This document shows positions 15,712 to 23,657 of a stretch of DNA of 64,000 bases, piece by piece. How positions within the stretch are numbered: the first letter of the stretch is position 1; each line of letters opens with the position of its first letter. Source of the stretch: Virgisporangium aliadipatigenens (lineage in GTDB: Bacteria > Actinomycetota > Actinomycetes > Mycobacteriales > Micromonosporaceae); the NCBI RefSeq assembly GCF_016863615.1, contig NZ_BOPF01000018.1:124001-188000 (forward strand). The letters are read 5' to 3'. Below the pieces are notes generated by a model. It had not been told where the DNA came from. It searched no databases and saw only the letters and a program-made list of their open reading frames with translations. The position numbers and the translations under genes were made by a program.

Positions 15712-17930
15712 CACCCGGGCAGGAACAGGCGCGGCGCGAACTGGAGCGAATCGCCCAGGTCCCACAGTCTCCGGTGCGGATCCAGGACACGTCGGAGGAA
15801 CTGATCGAGGAAGGGCTTCTGCAGATCCGCCTGGAGATCGACTGTAGCGACACGCCCGTCTTGCCGTCCGGAATCAGGCTCAAGCCGGCCGAGATCTTCA
15901 TCGTCTGTGTCTTCGCCGACTTCCCGTTCACCTCTCCACGGGTGCTGACGCCCGATCCGCGTTTCGCCGGGCGTCCACACGTGTTGTGGGCCCACGAGAT
16001 CTGCCTGTACACGTCGCCGAACGAGTGGGATCCGAGCGCGGGGATGTGGGGTTTCGTCGATCGGCTGCTGACCTGGCTGGCGCGAGCGGCCGAGGGCTCG
16101 CTGTCGGCCGCCGTGCTGCCGTGGCACCCGCCGGTCGCACGAGATTCGGCTGCCTTCGGACCGTTGATCGTGCGGGCGGAGGTGCCCGAATGGGCGCGGG
16201 ACGCGAGACTCTGGCACGCGTGGTTACTGGTCCGCAGGGTCGATGAGCGGATCCTGGAGGCGGTCGGGTGGATGCAGGACCCGAGAGAAATCCGGCGGCG
16301 CCCGGACCGTTTCGCCGTGCCGGTCATCGCCCTGGACAGACCGGCCGGCTTCACCTATCCGAACGACGGTTCAGCGCTGGTGGACGCGTTGGTCGCCCAC
16401 GGATTCACCAAGCAACGGCTGGCAAGGCTGCTTACCGCGACGCGGCTCGCCAACGCTGTGAACCCCGACGCCCCGCTGATCCTCGCCGTCGGAAGTCCCG
16501 CGCCCGGCGGGGTAGATGCGCCCCAACGGATCGCGCATCTGGTCGCATGGTGGATCTCCGCCGATCCTCGTGAGGCCGAGCCGGGCTGGATAAAGGTGTT
16601 CGACCTGCGACCGAGTGCGTCCGTGCGGCGCGACTCGTCCCGTCCAGCCGGTTGGATCGCGGGCAAGACGATCCTGGTGCTCGGCTGCGGCGCGCTCGGT
16701 GCGCCCATCGCGGAACACTGCGCGCGGGCCGGTGCGGCGTCGCTCACGCTGGTCGACAGCGGCCGCGTCACCCCCGGAATCCTCGTGCGACAGCCGTACG
16801 AGTTCGCCGACGTGGGGCTGCCGAAAGCCCGGGTCCTGGCCGAGCGTCTGCGACGGGTGGCACCGGGTACCGCCCTCACGCCGGTGTGCGGTGACGCGCT
16901 CGATCAGGTGCAGCACCCCGAAGTCGATCTCATCGTCGACGCGACGGCGAACAGGTCCGTGGCGGCGCGGCTGGAGCGCGAACGGTGGCGGGGCGAACAG
17001 CGCCGGCCGCCGCTGCTGTCGATGATGGTGGGACACAACTCCGACCTCGGCATCGCCACGCTGTCGCTGCCCGGCGCGAGTGGTGCCGGCGTGGACCTCC
17101 TGCGACGCCTCACTGTGGCCGCGAGCGAGGACGACTCGCTGACGATCGTGCTCGACGACCTCTATCCCGACCCGCCCCGCACACGGATCTTCCAACCGGA
17201 GCCCGGCTGTTCCGACCCCACCTTCATCGGGTCGTCGACCGACCTGGCCGCGATAGCCGCCACCCTGTTCAACGGCGCGCTGAGCGTGCTCGGAAGCACC
17301 TCGGCCGATCCCCCGCCGGGACAGCTCCGTCCGACGCGGTTCGGCCTCGTTACCGCCGTTCCGACAGGTCTTCGGCCGGCCGGGCTGAACCGGCGCCTGG
17401 CGTGGACCGATGACGTCATCCGCCGGGACGACCGGAACGACTACGAGATCCGGGTGGATCCGGCCGTGTTCGCCCGGGTGCGGCAGGCGGCCATCGCCGC
17501 GGCGGCGGCCGACAGCACCGGTGGGACCGAGACGGGCGGCGCCCTGCTGGGGCAGGTCGACCTGGCGAGCCGCGTGGCGTGGGTGACCCGAGCGGAGGGT
17601 CTACCGCCGGAAAGCTCGGCGTCGGCGGACCGGCTGGAGTTCGACGTGACCCGCCTACGCGATCGGTTCGCTGACCACCGGCGGCATACCCGCGGCACGG
17701 TCTCTCTCATCGGGATGTGGCACACCCACCCGCACAGCCGCGCCGATGCGAGTTCACGGGACGAGGCGACGATGCGGGGGATCGTCGACGGCTTTCCGGG
17801 GCTCGCGCAGGCTCTTCTGCTGATTTTCGGCGGCGGGCCCGACGCATGGCGCGCGTGGCTGGACGGCGCGAAACTCCCTGACCTCTACGTGCGAATGTTC
17901 TTTCCGGGCGAGGCGGAACCGCGAGGATGA
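15708..17930 (+). CDS. E2-E1-JAB triple-domain ubiquitin-like conjugation/deconjugation protein (Cap2-Cap3-like fusion)
   Basis: 740 residues in three parts. (1) Residues 1-130: prokaryotic E2-like fold with AEIFIVCVFADFPFTSP and candidate catalytic Cys99 in AHEICLYTSPNEWDP. (2) Residues 315-560: ThiF/E1 adenylating domain, nucleotide loop GCGALG (326-331), Asp350 in TLVDSG, the QPYEFADVGLPKA crossover segment and candidate catalytic Cys501 in PGCSDPTFIGSS. (3) Residues 575-735: JAB/JAMM metalloprotease with Glu608 (TETGG) and a perfect metal motif H672-T-H674-x7-S682-x2-D685. Residues 130-310 are a linker domain. In type II CBASS, Cap2 is E2-E1 and Cap3 a separate JAB; here they are one chain. 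It ends in Arg-Gly. One base separates it from the nucleotidyltransferase gene. Confidence 0.9.
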   Translation: MTPGQEQARRELERIAQVPQSPVRIQDTSEELIEEGLLQIRLEIDCSDTPVLPSGIRLKPAEIFIVCVFADFPFTSPRVLTPDPRFAGRPHVLWAHEICLYTSPNEWDPSAGMWGFVDRLLTWLARAAEGSLSAAVLPWHPPVARDSAAFGPLIVRAEVPEWARDARLWHAWLLVRRVDERILEAVGWMQDPREIRRRPDRFAVPVIALDRPAGFTYPNDGSALVDALVAHGFTKQRLARLLTATRLANAVNPDAPLILAVGSPAPGGVDAPQRIAHLVAWWISADPREAEPGWIKVFDLRPSASVRRDSSRPAGWIAGKTILVLGCGALGAPIAEHCARAGAASLTLVDSGRVTPGILVRQPYEFADVGLPKARVLAERLRRVAPGTALTPVCGDALDQVQHPEVDLIVDATANRSVAARLERERWRGEQRRPPLLSMMVGHNSDLGIATLSLPGASGAGVDLLRRLTVAASEDDSLTIVLDDLYPDPPRTRIFQPEPGCSDPTFIGSSTDLAAIAATLFNGALSVLGSTSADPPPGQLRPTRFGLVTAVPTGLRPAGLNRRLAWTDDVIRRDDRNDYEIRVDPAVFARVRQAAIAAAAADSTGGTETGGALLGQVDLASRVAWVTRAEGLPPESSASADRLEFDVTRLRDRFADHRRHTRGTVSLIGMWHTHPHSRADASSRDEATMRGIVDGFPGLAQALLLIFGGGPDAWRAWLDGAKLPDLYVRMFFPGEAEPRG

Positions 17931-17931
17931 C

Positions 17932-18834
17932 ATGCCCATTTGCCGTGATCAGCTGGAAGCGTGGTCGCAACAGCCCGATTCGTTCTTTCCGGAGTGGACC
18001 CTGCAGGTGTTGACCGAGGCGCTCCAGGACGCGCGTCGGTTGGCCCCGCTGCGCTACGAGATCTTCGTTCAAGGTTCCTACGCGAACGACACGAACATCC
18101 GCGGCGACGGCGACGTGGACCTGGTGATACAGCTGAATCTTCCCCTCGAGGAGCAGCTCCACGAGTTGACCCCGGACGAGAAGCACGAGTTCTGGAAGTC
18201 CTATGAGTCGACCGACTACGGCTGGGAGGAGTTCCGGGAGGACGTGCTGGGTGTGCTGCGGCGCCGGTACTTCGTACATGCCGGGAGAAAGTGCGTGGGC
18301 ATCCATGACCTCGACTCGTTGCTCCGGTTACCCGCCGATGTTCTCCCGGCCATCGAGTATCGCCGTTATCGCGCCTTCCCCAGCCTCGCCGGTGAGGAGT
18401 ACGACGAAGGAGTCTTCTTTCGTGACCTCGGCGATCCGCAGCAGCGGGCGATCACGAACTTTCCCAAGCTGCACCTGACGAACGGGCGGGCCAAGAACCG
18501 GCGGACGGGCGGCCGGTTCAAGGAGGTGATCCGGGTGTCGAAGAACGCACGCCTGCACGAGTCGGCGGGGATCGCCAAGGGAGTCGCGCCGTCGTACTTC
18601 GTGGAATGCCTTCTCTACAACGTTCCGGACAAGATCTACAGAGCGAGTCTGTCGGGGGCGTACGTGGCGGCCTGGAGATGGCTGCTCGAACACCTGCCGG
18701 AGATCCGCACCTTCCGGTGCCAGAACGAGCTTGTCGACATCTTCGGTGACCTGCCGGACCAGTGGGACCTTCCGGCCGCCGAGACCTTGATAAGGGCGCT
18801 CAACACGCAATGGCAGCAGTGGCGGTGCCCGTAG
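17932..18834 (+). CDS. CD-NTase-like nucleotidyltransferase (CBASS-type second messenger synthase)
   Basis: 300 residues with a DNA-polymerase-beta type nucleotidyltransferase core. The helix-turn motif is G48-S49 in VQGSYANDT, followed by the metal-binding Asp61 and Asp63 (GDGDVDLVIQL) and a third carboxylate, Asp136 (ADVLPAIEYRRY). The second half (FPKLHLTNGRAKNRRTGGRF, VSKNARLHE, GVAPSYFVECLLYNVPD) is the helical domain seen in bacterial CD-NTases. All catalytic residues are present, so it should make a cyclic or linear oligonucleotide signal. Unlike type II CBASS enzymes that are conjugated through a C-terminal Gly/Ala, it ends Cys-Pro. GC is about 60% in a hand-counted 60-base sample (17941-18000), lower than its neighbours. 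Confidence 0.88.
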   Translation: MPICRDQLEAWSQQPDSFFPEWTLQVLTEALQDARRLAPLRYEIFVQGSYANDTNIRGDGDVDLVIQLNLPLEEQLHELTPDEKHEFWKSYESTDYGWEEFREDVLGVLRRRYFVHAGRKCVGIHDLDSLLRLPADVLPAIEYRRYRAFPSLAGEEYDEGVFFRDLGDPQQRAITNFPKLHLTNGRAKNRRTGGRFKEVIRVSKNARLHESAGIAKGVAPSYFVECLLYNVPDKIYRASLSGAYVAAWRWLLEHLPEIRTFRCQNELVDIFGDLPDQWDLPAAETLIRALNTQWQQWRCP

Positions 18835-19343
18835 CCGCCCAGGACACGGGTTGGACCGCGGCCCAGACGGCGATCATCGTCGCCGCATTGATCGCGATCT
18901 TCGGCGCGATCGTCTCCGCGGCGCTCACCTACGCGTTCAATCAACGCGCCGCGCGCCGGGAACGTCTGGCGCAGGTCTTCGCGGAGGCGCTCCAAGCCGT
19001 CGAGGACTACGCGGAGCTGCCTTACCGGATCCGCCGGCGGCGCGGCACACCGGAAGCGCGCTACGAACTGACCGAGGAGGTCAGCAGGATCCAGTCACGG
19101 CTTGCCTACCACCAGGCCCTCCTGCGGATCGAGGCGCCCACCGCCGCCAACGCGTACACCCGGCTGGTGCGCGTCGTCCGGAGACGGGCCGGCAGCCAGA
19201 TGCGGGACGCCTGGGGAAAACCGGTGCTCCTCGCCGACACCGAGATGAACCTCCGCATGGCGTATCCGCGCCGCGACATCGACAGCGAACGTGCACGCTG
19301 CGTCAGGGAGATGCGCAAGGCGCTCGGTCGCCGACGCAAGTAG
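18810..19343 (+). CDS. Single-pass membrane protein, candidate effector of the CBASS-like operon
   Basis: 177 residues. One hydrophobic helix at about 17-43 (AAQTAIIVAALIAIFGAIVS onward) is followed by a basic stop-transfer NQRAARRERLAQV and a cytosolic helical domain with the motif AVEDYAELPYRIRRRRG. The rest is charged and arginine-rich. I do not recognise an enzyme fold. The gene overlaps the nucleotidyltransferase by 25 bases, so expression is coupled. By analogy with CBASS, where membrane effectors disrupt the inner membrane, it is the best effector candidate, but it has one helix rather than the two or four of known effectors. The start is uncertain; GTG codons at 18819 and 18825 are alternatives. 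Confidence 0.72.
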   Translation: MAAVAVPVAAQDTGWTAAQTAIIVAALIAIFGAIVSAALTYAFNQRAARRERLAQVFAEALQAVEDYAELPYRIRRRRGTPEARYELTEEVSRIQSRLAYHQALLRIEAPTAANAYTRLVRVVRRRAGSQMRDAWGKPVLLADTEMNLRMAYPRRDIDSERARCVREMRKALGRRRK

Positions 19344-19416
19344 GCGGCGGCGGGTGTATCCCCAGCGGGCACATCGCGCGGCGGCCGCCCGCCCGGTCCC
19401 CTCCGCAATGACAATG

Positions 19417-19427
19417 TCCACTGTGGA
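19417..19427. repeat. TCCACWGTGGA palindrome (intergenic copy)
   Basis: Exact TCCACTGTGGA in the gap between the CBASS-like operon and the VWA gene. Confidence 0.7.
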
Positions 19428-19451
19428 ATGATGTCGATGCGTTGCGGCGCC

Positions 19452-19457
19452 TAGGAT
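19452..19457 (+). promoter_or_regulatory. -10 box or ribosome site (TAGGAT) for the VWA gene
   Basis: TAGGAT lies 8 bases before GTG 19466. It can be read as a leaderless -10 box or, through its AGGA, as a ribosome-binding site; the sequence alone does not decide. Confidence 0.4.
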
Positions 19458-19465
19458 GCGCACCC

Positions 19466-20710
19466 GTGATTCTCCGACGATACCGCGCCGTGGTCCTGAT
19501 AGGACTGTCGGCGTTCCTGCTGCCGTGGTGTGCGGGCCCGGCCTCCGCGCGGGAGCCCGAGCCGACCGAGGCGCCGAAGGTGGAGCTCGTGCTGGACGTG
19601 AGCGGCTCCATGAAGGCCGCCGACCTGGACGGGCGCACCCGCATCTCGGTGGCCCAGCAGGCGTTCAACGACGTGGTCGACGCGTTGCCGGAGCAGACCG
19701 AGCTGGGCATCCGGGTCCTCGGCGCCACGTACTCCGGCTCGGACAAGGCCACCGGCTGCAAGGACACCCAGCAGCTGCTGCCGGTCGGCCGGGTCGACCG
19801 GGGCCGGGCGAAGGACGCGATCGCGGGGCTGAAGCCGACCGGGTTCACGCCCGTCGGGCTCGCGCTGCGCGGCGCCGCCCAGGACCTCGGGACCGGAAAC
19901 ACCACCCGCCGGATCGTCCTCATCACCGACGGGGAGGACACCTGCGCCCCGCCGGACCCCTGCCAGGTGGCGCGGGAACTGGCGGCGCAGGGCACCCACC
20001 TCGTCGTCGACACGCTCGGGCTGTCGCCGGATGACAAGGTGCGCCAGCAGCTCACCTGCATCGCGAACGCCACCGGCGGCTCCTACTTCGCCGCCCGCAA
20101 CGGCGCCCAGCTGACCGAACGCATCAAGCAGCTGGTGAAGCGCGCCGGCGACACGTACACGAAGGCGCCGACCCAGGTCGCCGGCACCGACCGCTGCGAG
20201 ACCGCGCCGACGTTGAGCCAGGGCGTCTACAACGACCGGGAGAAGTTCTCCGAGCACCGCTACTACAAGGTGCCGGTCCCGGCCGGGCAGGAACTGCGCG
20301 CCTCGGTGAGCGTGACGCTGGACCGGCCGGTGCGTAAGGACTTCGGCGTGCTCGTGCGCGCCACCACGGCCGACGGCCGCGAACTGGTGCGCGGCACCGA
20401 TGCCGGCAGCGGCCGCACCGACGTGCTGTCGGCGGGCGTGCGCTGGTCCACGGAGTCCGACGACGACAAGCCGACGTCGGTGTGTCTCGTGGTCAGCAAC
20501 TCCCTCGCGCCGCAGGCCGGCGTGGACGAGGCGACCGGCATGCCCGTCGAACTCGTCGTCGGCACCGCCGACCTCTCACCCACGCCGGCGTCGCCGGGGC
20601 TGGGGCGGGGACTGTTGTTCATCCTGCTGCTGACCCTGGTCGGGTTCGGCACGGGACTCGTCGCCGGATGGCTGTTCCGGTGGCGGCTGAGCCTGCGGAG
20701 GGTGGCATGA
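19466..20710 (+). CDS. Secreted, membrane-anchored von Willebrand factor A domain protein
   Basis: 414 residues. Signal peptide 1-28 (AVVLIGLSAFLLPWCAGPASA), then a VWA domain (about 38-220) with the metal-dependent adhesion motif D-V-S-G-S (VELVLDVSGSM), followed by VLITDGEDTC. A second extracytoplasmic beta domain spans about 240-375, and a C-terminal membrane helix (GLLFILLLTLVGFGTGLVAG) ends in a basic tail. It acts outside the membrane, probably in protein-protein contacts. Its stop overlaps the start of the next gene (ATGA), and both have the same signal-domain-helix layout, so they probably form a complex. Function unknown. Confidence 0.85.
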   Translation: MILRRYRAVVLIGLSAFLLPWCAGPASAREPEPTEAPKVELVLDVSGSMKAADLDGRTRISVAQQAFNDVVDALPEQTELGIRVLGATYSGSDKATGCKDTQQLLPVGRVDRGRAKDAIAGLKPTGFTPVGLALRGAAQDLGTGNTTRRIVLITDGEDTCAPPDPCQVARELAAQGTHLVVDTLGLSPDDKVRQQLTCIANATGGSYFAARNGAQLTERIKQLVKRAGDTYTKAPTQVAGTDRCETAPTLSQGVYNDREKFSEHRYYKVPVPAGQELRASVSVTLDRPVRKDFGVLVRATTADGRELVRGTDAGSGRTDVLSAGVRWSTESDDDKPTSVCLVVSNSLAPQAGVDEATGMPVELVVGTADLSPTPASPGLGRGLLFILLLTLVGFGTGLVAGWLFRWRLSLRRVA

Positions 20711-21480
20711 GGCGTCTGCTTCGGGTGCTCGGGGTGACCGGGCTGGTGCTCATGGCGTTCCCCCTGATGGTGGAACCGGCCGCGGCCGACAGCGCGGTGA
20801 ACACGGCGGGGACCTCCTTCCTCACCGCCGCTCCGATCGACACCGCGAAGCCGGTGAGTGTCGCGGCCTCGACCGGCGACTACCTGTACTGGTCCTTCGA
20901 CGCGACGGCCGGCCAGACGAACACCGTCTCGGTCGCCGTCACGCTGCCGCCGCAGGCGGACCGGCACGGGGCGCAGGTCTGGGCGGTCGACGTCTTCGAC
21001 GGGCTGCGGCGCAGGCAGTCGTGCACCGCCGGGGCGCAGGCGCCGGTGGCCGCACCCGCCGATGCGACCGTGCGGATGGAGTGCACCCTGCGCGAGGTCC
21101 GCTCCTGGGCCGAACCGTGGTCCGGCGACCCGCTGCCCGGCCTGTACTACGTCCGGGTCTCCGCCTCCGAGCTGCCCGAACAGGACCAGGGCCTGCCGGT
21201 CAAGGTGGACCTGAAGCTCGCCTCGACGGACAGCGGGGATCCCGCGCCGGAGGGCGGCGACCTGCGCGCCCCGCTCGCGCCGCCGGACCGCCCCGGTGCG
21301 GTCCAGAGCCCGGCGCCGAACCCGACGGCGTCCCCGGCGCCGGACGAGGACGACGACCTGGTCAGCTTCGACTGGTGGCCGGGCGCGACGTCGCGCTGGA
21401 CCTGGACGGTGGTGGGCGCGGTGCTCGCCGCGGTGGCCGGCGTCCTGGGTTACACGCTGGCTCGCCGCCGCCGCCTCTGA
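20707..21480 (+). CDS. Secreted protein with C-terminal membrane anchor, partner of the VWA protein
   Basis: 257 residues. Signal peptide 1-27 (VTGLVLMAFPLMVEPAAA), a beta-rich extracytoplasmic domain (SVAASTGDYLYWSFDATAGQ) with a cysteine pair, a proline/aspartate-rich linker (SPAPNPTASPAPDEDDDL) and a terminal helix (WTVVGAVLAAVAGVLGYTLA) with basic tail. I do not recognise the family, although the first domain resembles the second half of the upstream VWA protein in layout. The ATGA overlap implies translational coupling. Confidence 0.8.
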   Translation: MRRLLRVLGVTGLVLMAFPLMVEPAAADSAVNTAGTSFLTAAPIDTAKPVSVAASTGDYLYWSFDATAGQTNTVSVAVTLPPQADRHGAQVWAVDVFDGLRRRQSCTAGAQAPVAAPADATVRMECTLREVRSWAEPWSGDPLPGLYYVRVSASELPEQDQGLPVKVDLKLASTDSGDPAPEGGDLRAPLAPPDRPGAVQSPAPNPTASPAPDEDDDLVSFDWWPGATSRWTWTVVGAVLAAVAGVLGYTLARRRRL

Positions 21481-21485
21481 CCGCC

Positions 21486-21560
21486 GCCGATCTTGCAGTT
21501 GTGGCGCCCGGCATGCCCGACCTCGCGCCGGTATGTCCCCGCCATAACTGCAAGATCGGC
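21486..21560. repeat. Inverted repeat with 21-bp arms (core GATCTTGCAGTT)
   Basis: Arms 21486-21506 and 21540-21560 are reverse complements with one mismatch in 21, separated by 33 bases. A third, shorter copy (ACTGCAAGATC) is at 21627-21637. The element begins 6 bases after the secreted protein stop. It could act as a terminator or be a small dispersed repeat; the conserved core is less GC-rich than typical terminators here. Confidence 0.75.
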
Positions 21561-21652
21561 GCTGCGCCGCCCACGCGCCGCGCCGCCGCGCCGGCCGAGG
21601 GGGCGGAGCCAACTCATCGCGCGCGGACTGCAAGATCGACGGGCCGCGGCGC

Positions 21653-21658
21653 TAGCGT
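21653..21658 (+). promoter_or_regulatory. Leaderless -10 box (TAGCGT)
   Basis: TAGCGT ends 7 bases before the ATG at 21666; no ribosome site is present. Confidence 0.55.
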
Positions 21659-21665
21659 CACGACC

Positions 21666-23009
21666 ATGCACGAGCTGCTGCGCCGCGCCGCCACCCACGC
21701 CGCCGACTTCCGCGCCTCCCTCCCGGAGCGCCCGATCCCCGCCCGGGGCGAGCCCGGCTTCGGCGGCCCCCTGCCGGCCGCCCCCACCCCGCCCGACAAG
21801 GTCCTCGAGGAGCTGATCGAGGCGGCCGAGCCGGCCCTGATGGCGACCCCGGGCCCGCGCTTCTTCGGCCTGGTGGTCGGCGGCGCCCTCCCGGCCGCGA
21901 CGGCGGCGGACATGCTCGCGGTGGGCTGGGACCAGCTGGCGTTCAACGATCTGGTCGGGCCGGCCCCGGTCGCCGTCGAGGAGGCCGCCGGAGCCTGGCT
22001 CAAGGAACTCCTCGGCATCCCGGCGACCGCGTCGTGCGGCTTCGTGACGGGGGCGCAGGGCGCCAACACGGTGGGGCTGGCCGCCGCGCGGCACCACGTT
22101 CTGCGCGCGGCGGGCTGGGACGTCGAGCGCGACGGCCTGATCGGCGCCCCGCGGGTGCGCGTCGTCGCGAGCGCCGAACGGCACGTCACCGTCGACCGTT
22201 CGCTGCGCCTGCTCGGCTTCGGCGCGCGGATCGTGGAAGAGGTGCGCGCCGACGCCAACGGCGCGGTCGACACCGAAGATCTGGCGCGCGTGCTGGACAG
22301 CCGGGAGCCGGCGCCGACGATCGTCGTGCTGCAGACCGGCAACGTGAACACCGGCGCCTGCGACGACCTGCGCACCGCGATCCCGATCGTGCACCGGCAC
22401 GGCGGCTGGGCGCACGTCGACGGGGCGTTCGGGCTGTGGGCCGCGGCCGCGCCGCAGCGCCGGCACCTGACCGACGGGGTGGAGCTGGCCGACTCGTGGG
22501 GCTGCGACGGCCACAAGTGGCTCAACGTTCCCTACGACTCGGCGTTCGCGTTCGTGTCGCGGCCGCAGGTGCACGCGGCGGCGTTGTCGATGACGGCCGC
22601 TTACCTCACCGGCGCCGGTGGCCGCCAGGTCGCCGACCGCACCGTCGAGTCGTCGCGGCGGGCGCGCGGGTTCGCGGTGTGGGCCGCGCTGCGGGAGCTG
22701 GGCCGCGACGGGGTCGCCGAGTTGGTCGAGCGCTGCTGCCGGCTGGCGCGCCGGTTCGCCGACGGGCTCGCGGACGCGGGCTTCGAGGTCGCCAACGACG
22801 TGGTGCTCAACCAGGTCCTGGTGAGCTTCGGCGAGGGGGAGCGCACCGACGAGGTGATCGCGGCCGTGCAGCGCGACGGCACCTGCTGGATGGGCGGGAC
22901 GACGTGGCGCGGCCGCCGGTTCATGCGGATCGCGGTCTCCAACTACGCCACCACCGAGGCCGATGTCGACCGGAGCGTCGCCGCCGTCGTGCGCTGTGCT
23001 TCCCGGTAG
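21666..23009 (+). CDS. PLP-dependent group II amino acid decarboxylase
   Basis: 447 residues of fold-type I pyridoxal-phosphate enzymes related to glutamate, tyrosine and aromatic L-amino acid decarboxylases. Cofactor lysine Lys284 lies in SWGCDGHKWLNVPYDSAF, the aspartate contacting the pyridine nitrogen in HVDGAFGLWAA, and the substrate-proximal GFVTGAQGANT earlier. Many actinobacterial members are annotated simply as 'aspartate aminotransferase family/decarboxylase', and the amino acid used cannot be told here. Monocistronic by spacing; a leaderless mRNA is likely. Confidence 0.88.
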   Translation: MHELLRRAATHAADFRASLPERPIPARGEPGFGGPLPAAPTPPDKVLEELIEAAEPALMATPGPRFFGLVVGGALPAATAADMLAVGWDQLAFNDLVGPAPVAVEEAAGAWLKELLGIPATASCGFVTGAQGANTVGLAAARHHVLRAAGWDVERDGLIGAPRVRVVASAERHVTVDRSLRLLGFGARIVEEVRADANGAVDTEDLARVLDSREPAPTIVVLQTGNVNTGACDDLRTAIPIVHRHGGWAHVDGAFGLWAAAAPQRRHLTDGVELADSWGCDGHKWLNVPYDSAFAFVSRPQVHAAALSMTAAYLTGAGGRQVADRTVESSRRARGFAVWAALRELGRDGVAELVERCCRLARRFADGLADAGFEVANDVVLNQVLVSFGEGERTDEVIAAVQRDGTCWMGGTTWRGRRFMRIAVSNYATTEADVDRSVAAVVRCASR

Positions 23010-23069
23010 AGCTGCCGCGATGTCCGTCGGGGGCGCGGCCCGTTCCTCCCGGGGCCTCGCCCCGCGTCG

Positions 23070-23570
23070 TCAGTCGCGGTCGGGGTCGTAGCGCTGCCGG
23101 AAGCCGTTGTGCGCGCCGCCGGGGTCGAGCCGGTCGAGAATCGCGTCGGTGATCTCCCGCAGCTGGTCGAGCTGTCGCGGGCTGAGCGCGTCGATGACGA
23201 GGCCGCGCACCGTTTCCACGTGACCGGGGGCGCTCTCGCGCACCTTCGCCATGCCGTCGTCGGTGAGGCGGGCGTTCGTCGCCCGGCGGTCCTGCGGGCA
23301 CGGGAAACGTTCGACCAGTCCGCGCGCCTCCAGCCGCTGCACCACGTGGGAGAGGCGGGCGAGCGTGGCGGTGGTGCTGTCGGCGAGCGCGGTCATCCGC
23401 AGGGTGCGTTCCGGCGCCTCGGAGAGCATGGCCAGCACGTAGTAGTCGAAGTGGGTGAGCGCGGAGTCGCGGCGCAGCTGCGCGTCCAGGGCCCCGGGGA
23501 GAAGTTCGACGACGGCCACCAGACGCACCCAGGTCGACAGCTCTTCCGGCGTCAGCCACTTCGTGCCCAT
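23070..23570 (-). CDS. MarR family transcriptional regulator
   Basis: 166 residues with the winged-helix MarR fold: LRMTALADSTTATLARLSHV (recognition helix), VQRLEARGLVERFPCPQDRR and the wing ATNARLTDDGMAKV. Typical MarR length. It is divergent from the reductase gene at 23658; two copies of an inverted repeat in the 87-base gap are its likely operators, so it probably represses both genes and responds to a small phenolic or oxidant ligand. Start ATG 23570 has GAGGA about 8 bases upstream. Confidence 0.92.
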   Translation of the reverse strand: MGTKWLTPEELSTWVRLVAVVELLPGALDAQLRRDSALTHFDYYVLAMLSEAPERTLRMTALADSTTATLARLSHVVQRLEARGLVERFPCPQDRRATNARLTDDGMAKVRESAPGHVETVRGLVIDALSPRQLDQLREITDAILDRLDPGGAHNGFRQRYDPDRD

Positions 23571-23591
23571 GGTCACATCCTCGCACAGATG

Positions 23592-23605
23592 GTTGTCACG
23601 ACAAC
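23592..23605. promoter_or_regulatory. MarR operator 1 (GTTGTCACGACAAC)
   Basis: Perfect 6-bp inverted repeat GTTGTC-AC-GACAAC, flanked by ATG and TAAT on the same sides as site 2. Confidence 0.75.
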
Positions 23606-23622
23606 TAATTGCGCCTTCAATG

Positions 23623-23636
23623 GTTGTAGCGACAAC
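23623..23636. promoter_or_regulatory. MarR operator 2 (GTTGTAGCGACAAC)
   Basis: Second copy, exactly 31 bases from site 1 (three helical turns), with one mismatch in the left arm. The 21-base segments ending TAAT are nearly identical in both. Confidence 0.75.
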
Positions 23637-23657
23637 TAATGGAACGAGGAGAACACC

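Noticed and set aside
19466-21480. VWA and secreted pair as further members of the nucleotidyltransferase defence operon.
   Set aside because: Separate promoter-like box, higher GC, 122-base gap and secretion signals; nothing ties them to the E2-E1-JAB system.
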